From positions 1 to 6,836 of the forward strand of contig DJRK01000143.1 in assembly GCA_002440065.1 (NCBI GenBank): a DNA stretch of 6,836 nucleotides. Direction: 5' to 3'. The notes under the pieces are model-generated. The model was not told where the DNA came from. It saw only the letters and a program-made list of their open reading frames with translations, and ran no database searches. Positions 1-5,123 of the stretch are shown here, in pieces; the first letter of the stretch is position 1, and each line of letters begins with the position of its first letter. Source of the DNA: Atopobium sp. UBA6362. Its GTDB lineage: Bacteria; Actinomycetota; Coriobacteriia; Coriobacteriales; Atopobiaceae. A program made the translations under genes and the position numbers.

Positions 1-2204
1 TCGCGGGCGTCGATCTCGTGGCGGGAGATGTTCACGGAAGTGAGAAGGTCGTCCTGCACCACGCGCTCGGAGATGACGATGCCGTCCTCGTAGTTGAAAC
101 CCTCCCACGGCATGTAGGCCACGGTGAGGTTGGCGCCCAGGGCGAGCTCGGAGTGGTCGATCGAGGTGCCGTCGGCCAGAGGCTGGCCGGCCTTGACCTC
201 GTCGCCGGCGTGGACGACCGGGCGGTGGTTGATGCAGGTGCTCTGGTTGGAGCGCTGGTACTTGGGCAGGTCGTAGCGCTGGGAGCCGTGCTCATCGGAG
301 TACACGACCACGTGGGCGGCGTCGGCCTCGGTCACGGTACCGTCGTACTGGGAGCAAATGAGCTCGCCGGAGTCGAGGGCGGCGCGCTCCTCCATGCCGG
401 TACCGACGTAAGGGGCGTGGGCACGGATCAGGGGCACGGCCTGGCGCTGCATGTTCGCGCCCATGAGGGTACGCTTCGCGTCGTCGTGCTCGAGGAACGG
501 GATGAGGTTGGCCGCGACGGAGAGAAGCTGGCGCGGGCTCACGTCCATGTAGTCGACGTCCTCGACGGGGACCTGGGCAGGGGCGCCGAAGGAGCCGTCG
601 AAGTCGCGCGTACGGGCGATGACGCGGTCGGGGTGGTAGAGGTTGCCGTGGGCATCGGTCGCCACGAACTTGCCGGTCTTCTCGTCAAAGGGCGTGTTGG
701 CCGGGGCGATGTTGTGGGTCTCCTCCTCGTCGGCGGTCATCCAGTCGATCTGGTCGGTGACCTTGCCGTCGACGACGCGGCGGTACGGCGCTTCGATGAA
801 GCCGTAGTCGTTCACGTGCGCATAGAGCGCGAGCGAGCCGATAAGGCCGATGTTGGGGCCTTCGGGGGTCTCGATCGGGCACATGCGGGCGTAGTGGGAG
901 TTGTGGACGTCGCGGACGGCCGTCGGGACGTTCGTACGACGGCTGGAGCCGGACTTGTGGCCGGCGAGGCCGCCGGGGCCCAGGGCGGACAGACGACGCT
1001 TGTGCGTGAGGCCGGCGAGCGGATTGCTCTGGTCCATGAACTGCGACAGCTGCGAAGAGCCGAAGAACTCCTTGATCGCGGCGACGATCGGGCGGATGTT
1101 GATCAAGCTCTGCGGCGTGATGTCGTCGGCGTCCTGGGAGGCCATGCGCTCGCGGACCACGCGCTCCATACGGCTCATGCCGATGCGGAACTGGTTCTGG
1201 ACGAGCTCGCCGACGGTGCGCACGCGGCGGTTGCCGAAGTGGTCGATGTCGTCGAGGCGGGTCTTGGGGTCGTTCGCGTGAACGGCGAGGAGGTAGCGCA
1301 GGGAGGCGACGATGTCCTCCTGCGTGAGCACCTTGTCGCTGGCGTCGACGTCGATGCCGAGCTTCTTGTTGACCTTGTAGCGGCCCACGCGCGCGAGGTC
1401 GTAACGCTGCGGGTTGAAGAAGAGGCCGTCGAGCAGGCTGCGGGCGGAGTCCACGGTGGGGGGCTCGCCGGGGCGCTGGCGACGATAGATCTCGAGCAGG
1501 GCGTCCTCGCGGGTCATCGCGGTGTCGCGCTCGAGGGTGTTGCGCACGACGTCCGAGTCGCCGAGAAGCGACAGGATCTGGTCGTCGGTCTCGGCAATGC
1601 CGAGGGCGCGCAGGAACATGGTCGCGGACTGACGGCGCTTGCGGTCGATGGAGACGACCAGGTGCCCGCGCTTATCGACCTCGAACTCGAGCCAGGCGCC
1701 GCGGGCGGGGATGAACTGGGCGCGGTGCGTGAGGACGCCGTTGTCCATCTCGGCGGAGAAGTACACGCCCGGGGAGCGGACGAGCTGCGAGACGACCACG
1801 CGCTCGGTGCCGTTGATCACGAACGTTCCGCGCTCGGTCATGAGCGGGAAGTCGCCCATGAAGACGAGCTGCTCCTTGATCTCGCCGGTCTCTTTGTTGA
1901 TGAAGCGCACATCGACGAAGAGAGGGGCCTGGTAGGAGATGTCCTTCGCGCGGCACTCCGCGATGGTGTGCGCGGGATCACCGAACTGGTGGTCGCCGAA
2001 GGTCACCTGCATGGTCTTGGCGGAGTTCTCGATCGGGGAGAACTCGGCGAAGGACTCAGCAAGGCCGTCGCCCATGAAGTGCTCGAACGACTCCTTCTGT
2101 ACGGAAATCAGGTTCGGCAGCTCCATCGCCGGGGCGATCTTGCTGAAGGTCCTACGGCCGGCATGGCCCATAGGTTTGGTGAGAGAAGTCTTTGTGGTAG
2201 ACAC
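1..2204 (-). CDS. rpoB: RNA polymerase beta subunit, N-terminal 734 codons (3' end beyond the window)
   Basis: This is the beta subunit of RNA polymerase, which forms half of the active-site cleft. It starts at GTG (2202-2204), 9 bases after a perfect AAGGAGG at 2214-2220, and stays open to the left edge. Visible in order: SPIENSAKTMQVTF, FMGDFPLMTERGTFVINGTERVVVS, LVRSPGVYF, the RPGEPPT segment, RYDLARVGRYKVNKKLG, the rifampicin region SQLSQFMDQSNPLAGLTHKR (residues 384-403) followed by RLSALG, CPIETPEGPNIGLIGSL, ANLIPFLEHDDAKRTLMGAN and NYEDG near residue 705. These match actinobacterial RpoB throughout. The usual rifampicin-contact positions carry sensitive-type residues (Q388, D391, H401, R404, S406, L408 here). 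One stretch is aberrant: residues 414-429 (bases 918-965) read AGHKSGSSRRTNVPTA where other bacteria have about eight residues of the type SRERAGFE. S406 corresponds to E. coli S531, so the N-terminal part is compact. Its own promoter is proposed at 2257-2285. Confidence 0.98.
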   Translation of the reverse strand, partial: MSTTKTSLTKPMGHAGRRTFSKIAPAMELPNLISVQKESFEHFMGDGLAESFAEFSPIENSAKTMQVTFGDHQFGDPAHTIAECRAKDISYQAPLFVDVRFINKETGEIKEQLVFMGDFPLMTERGTFVINGTERVVVSQLVRSPGVYFSAEMDNGVLTHRAQFIPARGAWLEFEVDKRGHLVVSIDRKRRQSATMFLRALGIAETDDQILSLLGDSDVVRNTLERDTAMTREDALLEIYRRQRPGEPPTVDSARSLLDGLFFNPQRYDLARVGRYKVNKKLGIDVDASDKVLTQEDIVASLRYLLAVHANDPKTRLDDIDHFGNRRVRTVGELVQNQFRIGMSRMERVVRERMASQDADDITPQSLINIRPIVAAIKEFFGSSQLSQFMDQSNPLAGLTHKRRLSALGPGGLAGHKSGSSRRTNVPTAVRDVHNSHYARMCPIETPEGPNIGLIGSLALYAHVNDYGFIEAPYRRVVDGKVTDQIDWMTADEEETHNIAPANTPFDEKTGKFVATDAHGNLYHPDRVIARTRDFDGSFGAPAQVPVEDVDYMDVSPRQLLSVAANLIPFLEHDDAKRTLMGANMQRQAVPLIRAHAPYVGTGMEERAALDSGELICSQYDGTVTEADAAHVVVYSDEHGSQRYDLPKYQRSNQSTCINHRPVVHAGDEVKAGQPLADGTSIDHSELALGANLTVAYMPWEGFNYEDGIVISERVVQDDLLTSVNISRHEIDAR
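918..965 (-). other. Divergent fork loop 2 segment in RpoB
   Basis: Codons 414-429 of rpoB lie between the conserved GPGGL and VRDVH. In E. coli, Mycobacterium and Bacillus this gap is eight residues with a conserved R-E-R-A-G core. Here it is sixteen residues, basic and Ser/Gly-rich. Reading the other two frames of this stretch does not restore the conserved motif, so a simple pair of compensating frameshifts does not explain it. Codon use looks like the rest of the gene. Confidence 0.85.
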
Positions 2205-2256
2205 CAGGCTTTTCCTCCTTCAAAAGGGTGGAAGGCGGCAATTGTCGCAACGTAAT

Positions 2257-2285
2257 AAATTACCCCAAGTCATTCTGACCGTCAA
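2257..2285 (-). promoter_or_regulatory. Candidate rpoB promoter
   Basis: The -35 box TTGACG (2280-2285) is separated by 17 bases from a -10 box TAATTT (2257-2262). Transcription would start near 2250 and give a leader of roughly 45 bases. The -10 context GGTAATTT resembles GGTAATGT in the rpmG promoter. It lies downstream of the terminator that follows rplL, so it would let rpoB be transcribed separately from rplJL. The call is by eye; the -10 match is only partial. Confidence 0.45.
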
Positions 2286-2306
2286 TGAACAGTCTTGACT
2301 TGGGGT
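2262..2306 (-). repeat. 11-bp perfect inverted repeat overlapping the rpoB promoter
   Basis: Arms ACCCCAAGTCA (2296-2306) and TGACTTGGGGT (2262-2272), read on the minus strand, are perfectly complementary across a 23-base loop. The loop contains the proposed -35 box, and the downstream arm fills most of the promoter spacer. It could be a DNA operator, or a hairpin in readthrough RNA coming from rplL. On the plus strand it is followed by TTTCTTTT, but there is no plus-strand gene for it to terminate. Confidence 0.6.
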
Positions 2307-2454
2307 TTCTTTTGAACTAGACCGCTTTGACCAAGGGCTCTACCTGCAGTTTTGTTGCTTCAAAATTCTCGACTTATGTAGAATTTGCGGGTGTGGAATT
2401 CCACGAGGCCCACTTGCCGAGAAAAAAGTTTTCAACGGCTTGAAACCGCCGACG

Positions 2455-2488
2455 AAAAAAGGGCCGGACGCGATCGTCCGACCCTTTT
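2455..2488 (-). terminator. Intrinsic terminator after rplL
   Basis: On the minus strand, AAGGGTCGGACG (2475-2486) pairs with CGTCCGGCCCTT (2459-2470) across the loop ATCG. That gives 12 base pairs with a single G-U wobble, extendable by two A-T pairs, followed by a run of six T (2455-2460). It begins about 37 bases after the rplL stop codon. Full or partial termination here would separate rplJL from rpoB expression. Confidence 0.9.
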
Positions 2489-2524
2489 GGTAGGCAAATG
2501 CCGATACCCAAGAAGTAAGGGAAC

Positions 2525-2905
2525 TTACTTGAGGGTGACGGTGGCGCCGGCCTCCTCGAGCTGCTTCTTGGCGGCCTCGGCGTCCTCCTTCTTGGCACCC
2601 TCGAGAACGGCCTTGGGAGCGCCCTCGACGACCTCCTTGGCCTCCTTCAGGCCAAGGCTGGTGAGGGAGCGGACGACCTTGATGACGGCGATCTTGTTGT
2701 CGCCGAAAGACTCGAGGACGACGTCGAAGTTGGTCTTCTCCTCCTCGGCGGCAGCAGCGCCAGCGGCGGGAGCGGCAGCGGCCACGGCTACGGGGGCAGC
2801 AGCGGAGACGCCGAAGACGTCCTCCAGCTCGTGAACGAGCTCAGAAAGCTCGAGGGCGGGCATCTCCTTGAGGGCCTCGATGATCTCATCCTTGGTGACA
2901 GCCAT
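2525..2905 (-). CDS. rplL: 50S ribosomal protein L7/L12
   Basis: L7/L12 is the multi-copy stalk protein of the large subunit. It binds L10 through its N-terminal domain and recruits the translational GTPases through its C-terminal domain. The 126 residues fit the family. Residues 1-33 are the dimerisation and L10-binding domain, 34-56 an Ala/Pro-rich hinge ending in EEE, and 57-126 the C-terminal domain with KIAVIKVVRSLTSLGLKEAK and the ending LEEAGATVTLK. The ATG start is preceded at 7 bases by GGAG within AAAAGGAGAA. It lies 80 bases after rplJ in the same unit. A small hairpin (2926-2944) sits just before the ribosome-binding site, and a strong terminator follows the gene. Confidence 0.98.
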   Translation of the reverse strand: MAVTKDEIIEALKEMPALELSELVHELEDVFGVSAAAPVAVAAAAPAAGAAAAEEEKTNFDVVLESFGDNKIAVIKVVRSLTSLGLKEAKEVVEGAPKAVLEGAKKEDAEAAKKQLEEAGATVTLK

Positions 2906-2925
2906 GTCAATTCTCCTTTTATAGT

Positions 2926-2944
2926 GGGCACCCTTGTGGCGCCC
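2926..2944 (-). other. Hairpin between rplJ and rplL
   Basis: On the minus strand, GGGCGCC (2938-2944) pairs with GGTGCCC (2926-2932) across the loop ACAAG, with one G-U pair. It ends about nine bases before the rplL Shine-Dalgarno sequence and has no T-run, so it is not a terminator. A role in translation or mRNA processing that helps L7/L12 be made in excess over L10 is an inference. Confidence 0.55.
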
Positions 2945-2985
2945 ATTGATCTATGCGGTGGTGCAGACGAAGCAGGCGCGTAGGT

Positions 2986-3507
2986 TTACGCGGCCTCCTT
3001 CTGGTCGGCGACGGCCTTGAGCGCGGTAACGAGGCCGCGGGCGGGACCGGCGCAAACCTGGGCGATGCCGGAAAGCGGGCTCGCGATGACGTACACGAGC
3101 TTGGCCAGGAGCTCCTCGTGGGACGGGAGATCCGCGTAGGCCTTGGCCTCCTCGGCGGACAGAGCGACGCCGTCGGCGATACCGGCGACGAACTCCATCT
3201 TCTTGAGCTCCTCGGACTGCTTCTTGATCACCTTGGCGGCGGCAACGGAGTCCTTCTCGTAGAAGACGTAAGCGCAGGGACCGGCGAGAGCCTCGTCGAT
3301 GCTGGGCATACCAGCCTTCTCCAGAGCGAGCTTCACAATGTTGTTCTTGTAGACCTTCATCTCGGCGCCGGCCTCGCGCAGGGCGCGACGAACCTGCTGG
3401 GTCTCCTTGACGGTGAGGCCACGGTAGTTGACCACGAAGACACCCTTGGAGTTCTCGATGGACTCGGAGACCTTCTCGAGCATGTTCACATTGGATTTGC
3501 AGGGCAT
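2986..3507 (-). CDS. rplJ: 50S ribosomal protein L10
   Basis: L10 is the base of the ribosomal stalk. It binds 23S rRNA next to L11 and carries L7/L12 dimers on its C-terminal helix. The 173 residues match the family in length. Residues 9-106 carry the RNA-binding domain with the typical VNYRGLTVKE (26-35), LREAGAEMKVYKNN (43-56) and a VFYEKDSVAAAKVI segment. The tail from about residue 127 is the helical region that binds L7/L12. The ATG at 3505-3507 is chosen because a perfect AAGGAGG (3516-3522) lies 8 bases upstream. Residue 9 is an alternative Met without such a site. The N-terminus MPCKSNVN is slightly unusual. Expression is probably autoregulated by L10, or its complex with L7/L12, through the leader upstream. 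Confidence 0.97.
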   Translation of the reverse strand: MPCKSNVNMLEKVSESIENSKGVFVVNYRGLTVKETQQVRRALREAGAEMKVYKNNIVKLALEKAGMPSIDEALAGPCAYVFYEKDSVAAAKVIKKQSEELKKMEFVAGIADGVALSAEEAKAYADLPSHEELLAKLVYVIASPLSGIAQVCAGPARGLVTALKAVADQKEAA

Positions 3508-3568
3508 TGATTACACCTCCTTGTGTTTGCGATCGGGCACGAGCCGCCGGTTGGGGCGGGCCCTTCGC

Positions 3569-3608
3569 AAAGAAGAACCCCACCTGGCTCAGCCAAAGGC
3601 GGGGTTCT
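3569..3608 (-). terminator. Terminator-like hairpin (attenuator candidate) in the rplJ leader
   Basis: On the minus strand, AGAACCCCGCCT (3597-3608) pairs with AGGTGGGGTTCT (3574-3585), which is 12 pairs with one G-U. A small inner GGC/GCC pairing lies within the loop. The downstream side runs into TTCTTCTTT, an imperfect U-rich tail. It lies between the L10 leader core and the rplJ ribosome-binding site. This position fits transcription attenuation, as known for rplJ leaders of some Gram-positive bacteria; the mechanism is inferred. Confidence 0.55.
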
Positions 3609-3609
3609 C

Positions 3610-3685
3610 GAAGATGCTATCTTGAGACCACCTCGGTAGGCGGGAAACCCCTTTGAGCCTTTCGGCACCGACTGTCTTTGGCAGC
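3610..3685 (-). ncRNA. L10 autoregulatory leader element
   Basis: The transcript carries GACAGTCGGTGCC (bases 3664-3676) and, about twenty bases further on, CGCCTACCGAGGTG (bases 3629-3642). CGGT and ACCG can pair. Between them lie two small hairpins, GCC-GAAA-GGC and GGG-GTTT-CCC. As I recall, this pattern of a 'GACAGTnGGTG ... GCCTnCCGAGGTG' pair is characteristic of L10 leaders upstream of rplJ, for example in Bacillus. A short AAGAT-AGC-ATCTT hairpin follows (3610-3622). The expected ligand is L10, alone or with L7/L12. Confidence 0.75.
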
Positions 3686-3696
3686 GGACGTGCTAT

Positions 3697-3767
3697 GTAA
3701 CGCAAGACGGGCGTCTCACGCGAATCACCATAGTGGCATTGCGCGAGACGCCCGTCAAGAGCGTTAC
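3697..3767 (-). repeat. Long imperfect inverted repeat between rplA and rplJ
   Basis: The arms share two perfect blocks: GTAACGC/GCGTTAC (3761-3767 with 3697-3703) and the 12-bp GACGGGCGTCTC/GAGACGCCCGTC (3745-3756 with 3706-3717). Short mismatched parts lie between the blocks and toward the loop. It begins about 20 bases after the rplA stop. No T-run follows, so it is a poor intrinsic terminator. It may be an RNA processing or stabilising hairpin at the 3' end of the rplKA message. It also overlaps the promoter described separately. Confidence 0.8.
3730..3758 (-). promoter_or_regulatory. Candidate rplJL promoter
   Basis: The -35 box TTGACG (3753-3758) is followed after 17 bases by a -10 box CACTAT (3730-3735), preceded directly by TGC, an extended -10 motif. 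Transcription would start near 3722, about 215 bases upstream of rplJ and before the L10 leader, as expected for an L10-regulated transcript. The -35 and spacer lie in one arm of the inverted repeat and the -10 in its loop. The -10 box lacks the consensus first T. Confidence 0.45.
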
Positions 3768-3788
3768 AACTTCTACAAAAAGCTGCTG

Positions 3789-4496
3789 TTACTCAGCGAG
3801 GAAGTCGCGGGTAACGGAAGAGTCGATCTTCACGCCAGGGCCCATGGTGGAAGAAACGGCCACGGACTTGACGTACTTGCCCTTAGCGGAAGAGGGCTTG
3901 ACGCGCAGGATCTCGGTGTAGAGAGCGGCGTAGTTCTCCACGAGCTTCTCGACGTCGAAGGAAGCCTTGCCCATGGGGACGTGGCAGATGCCGTAGCGAT
4001 CGGCGCGGTACTCCACGCGGCCGGCCTTGAGCTCGGCGACCATCTTGGCGACGTCCATGGTCACGGTGCCGAGCTTGGGGTTCGGCATGAGGCCACGGGG
4101 GCCGAGGATCTTGCCGATGCGGCCGACCTTGGCCATCATGTTCGGCGTGGCGATGGCAGCGTCGAAGTTGATCTCGCCTGCCTGGATCTGGGCCACGAGG
4201 TCATCGGAACCGATGACGTCGGCGCCGGCGGCCTCGGCCTCGCGGGCCTTCTCGCCCTCGGCGAAGACGGCGACGCGGACGGACTTGCCGGTGCCGTGAG
4301 GCAGCGCGATGGAGCCGCGGATGTTCTGGTCGGCCTTACGGGTGTCGACGCCGAGGCGGATGGAAACCTCGATGGTCTCGTCGAACTTGGCGGTAGCGAG
4401 CTCCTTGACCAGCGTCAGGGCCTCCTTGGGCGTGTAAAGCTTGCTGGAGTCGACCTTGGCGACGTTGGCGTTGTAGTTCTTGCCGTGCTTAGCCAT
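3789..4496 (-). CDS. rplA: 50S ribosomal protein L1
   Basis: L1 forms the mobile L1 stalk of the large subunit. It binds 23S rRNA near the E site and in many bacteria represses its own operon. The 235 residues match the usual length. Visible are the N-terminal YTPKEALTLVKELATAKFDE, domain II with the conserved TPNMMAKVGRIGKILGPRGL (118-137) followed by MPNPKLGTVT, and MGKASFDVEKLVENYAAL (175-192). SSTMGPGVKID lies near the end. The ATG at 4494-4496 has AGGAGG (4504-4509) 7 bases upstream. It follows rplK by 105 bases containing three hairpins, and it is the last gene before the inverted repeat and promoter upstream of rplJ. Confidence 0.98.
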   Translation of the reverse strand: MAKHGKNYNANVAKVDSSKLYTPKEALTLVKELATAKFDETIEVSIRLGVDTRKADQNIRGSIALPHGTGKSVRVAVFAEGEKAREAEAAGADVIGSDDLVAQIQAGEINFDAAIATPNMMAKVGRIGKILGPRGLMPNPKLGTVTMDVAKMVAELKAGRVEYRADRYGICHVPMGKASFDVEKLVENYAALYTEILRVKPSSAKGKYVKSVAVSSTMGPGVKIDSSVTRDFLAE

Positions 4497-4518
4497 TCAA
4501 ATACCTCCTGTGGTCAAC

Positions 4519-4584
4519 GGGCTTTCGCCCTCCCACATCTCTTGCGGAAGGTTCCGCAAACGGATAGAGCGCCCCGAAGGGCGC
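4519..4584 (-). other. Cluster of three hairpins between rplK and rplA
   Basis: In transcription order: GCGCCC-TTCG-GGGCGC (4569-4584), a C(UUCG)G tetraloop hairpin; TTGCGGAA-CC-TTCCGCAA (4542-4559), a perfect 8-bp inverted repeat; and GGGC-GAAA-GCCC (4519-4530), a GNRA tetraloop hairpin that ends about 9 bases before the rplA ribosome-binding site. None is followed by a T-run, so they are not terminators. They occupy most of the 105-base gap. Roles in mRNA stability, RNase processing or binding of L1 are possible but not shown. Confidence 0.75.
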
Positions 4585-4601
4585 GTAGTGCCTATTGAGA
4601 G

Positions 4602-5027
4602 TTACTCAGCGACGGTGACGCCCATGGAGCGAGCGGTGCCGGCGACGATCTTCTTGGCGGCCTCGATGTCGTTGGCGTTGAGGTCCGGCATCTTGATCTC
4701 GGCGATCTTGGTAAGCTGCTCCTGGGTGAGCTGGCCGACCTTGTCGCGCTGGGGCACGCCGGAGCCGCTCTTGATGCCGAGCTCCTTGAGGATGAGCTTG
4801 GCCGCGGGCGGGGTCTTGGTGACGAAGTCGAAGGACTTGTCCTCGTAGACGGTGATCTCGACGGGGATGACGTCACCGGACTTGTCCTTGGTGGCGGCGT
4901 TGAAAGCCTGGCAGAACTGCATGATGTTCACGCCAGCGGCGCCCAGGGCGGGGCCGACGGGAGGCGCGGGGTTGGCGGCGCCGGCAGGAATCTGGAGCTT
5001 GATGAACTTCGTGACCTTCTTGGCCAT
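4602..5027 (-). CDS. rplK: 50S ribosomal protein L11
   Basis: L11 binds the GTPase-associated region of 23S rRNA at the stalk base and takes part in factor binding and the stringent response. The 141 residues are the normal length. The N-terminal domain shows IKLQIPAGAANPAPPVGPAL (residues 9-28) with GAAGVNIMQFCQAFNAAT after it. The C-terminal RNA-binding domain shows KTPPAAKLILKELGIKSGSG (71-90), KVGQLTQEQLTKIAEIKMPD and GTARSMGVTV. The proline-rich stretch near 20-25 is the usual thiostrepton-contact region and looks ordinary. The ATG start has AGGAGG (5033-5038) five bases upstream. It precedes rplA and follows nusG by 96 bases. Confidence 0.98.
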   Translation of the reverse strand: MAKKVTKFIKLQIPAGAANPAPPVGPALGAAGVNIMQFCQAFNAATKDKSGDVIPVEITVYEDKSFDFVTKTPPAAKLILKELGIKSGSGVPQRDKVGQLTQEQLTKIAEIKMPDLNANDIEAAKKIVAGTARSMGVTVAE

Positions 5028-5063
5028 GAGAACCTCCTGAAATAGCTGATGGAAAAGGGTCGA

Positions 5064-5092
5064 ACTATGTAAGCGACGGCCCCGAGAAGCAA
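5064..5092 (-). promoter_or_regulatory. Weak candidate promoter upstream of rplK
   Basis: TTGCTT (5087-5092) and CATAGT (5064-5069) are 17 bases apart and match the sigma-A consensus at three and four positions. The -35 would lie in the loop of the nusG-rplK hairpin. Without it, rplK would depend on readthrough from the rpmG promoter; no terminator is seen after nusG. Confidence 0.25.
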
Positions 5093-5116
5093 TCCCTTAC
5101 GGGAACGGGGCCGGTC
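5075..5116 (-). other. Branched hairpin between nusG and rplK
   Basis: On the minus strand the outer arms GAC(C)GGCCCCG and CGGGGCCGTC pair with one bulged C. The inner part holds TCCC-GTAA-GGGA (5093-5104), a GNRA-type tetraloop hairpin, plus an unpaired TTGCTTCT. No T-run follows. The inner core also occurs upstream of secE. It could be a leader control element, for example an L1 target, but that is a guess. Confidence 0.65.
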
Positions 5117-5123
5117 GGGATAA

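Larger units (their letters stand above)
2205..2524. other. rplL-rpoB intergenic region, 320 bases, no gene
   Basis: No credible coding sequence is present. Reading with transcription, the region holds the rplL terminator (2455-2488), a 12-bp perfect palindrome GTGGAATTCCAC (2393-2404), the 11-bp inverted repeat with the rpoB promoter candidate, and the rpoB ribosome-binding site AAGGAGG (2214-2220). The stretch is more AT-rich than the flanking genes. Confidence 0.8.

Noticed and set aside
384..406. Rifampicin-resistance mutation in RpoB (the coordinates given here are residues, at about bases 987-1055)
   Set aside because: The common resistance positions corresponding to E. coli Q513, D516, H526, R529, S531 and L533 all carry the sensitive-type residue.
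918..965. Compensating frameshifts or sequencing error as the cause of the odd RpoB segment
   Set aside because: The other two frames here do not give the conserved motif, and the segment is 24 bases longer than expected, in exact multiples of three. A simple indel error does not explain it, though only raw reads can exclude misassembly.
18..2255. A 745-codon open frame on the plus strand, opposite rpoB
   Set aside because: It is the antisense shadow of a GC-rich, strongly biased gene. Its product is a Val/Gly/Leu/Asp/His-rich string without domains, and the rpoB frame on the other strand encodes an unmistakable conserved protein.
2262..2306. Plus-strand intrinsic terminator made by the inverted repeat followed by TTTCTTTT
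   Set aside because: No plus-strand gene ends here, the loop is 23 bases, and all genes in the window run on the minus strand.
2953..3510. A 185-codon open frame on the plus strand, opposite rplJ
   Set aside because: It mirrors rplJ exactly and has the composition typical of antisense frames. L10 on the minus strand explains the sequence.
3697..3767. Intrinsic terminator for rplKA
   Set aside because: The stem is long, but the following minus-strand bases (TTACATAGCACG) contain no T-run.
3678..4598. A 306-codon open frame on the plus strand, opposite rplA
   Set aside because: It is an antisense shadow of rplA with low-complexity composition and no recognisable domain. It also crosses the structured rplK-rplA gap.
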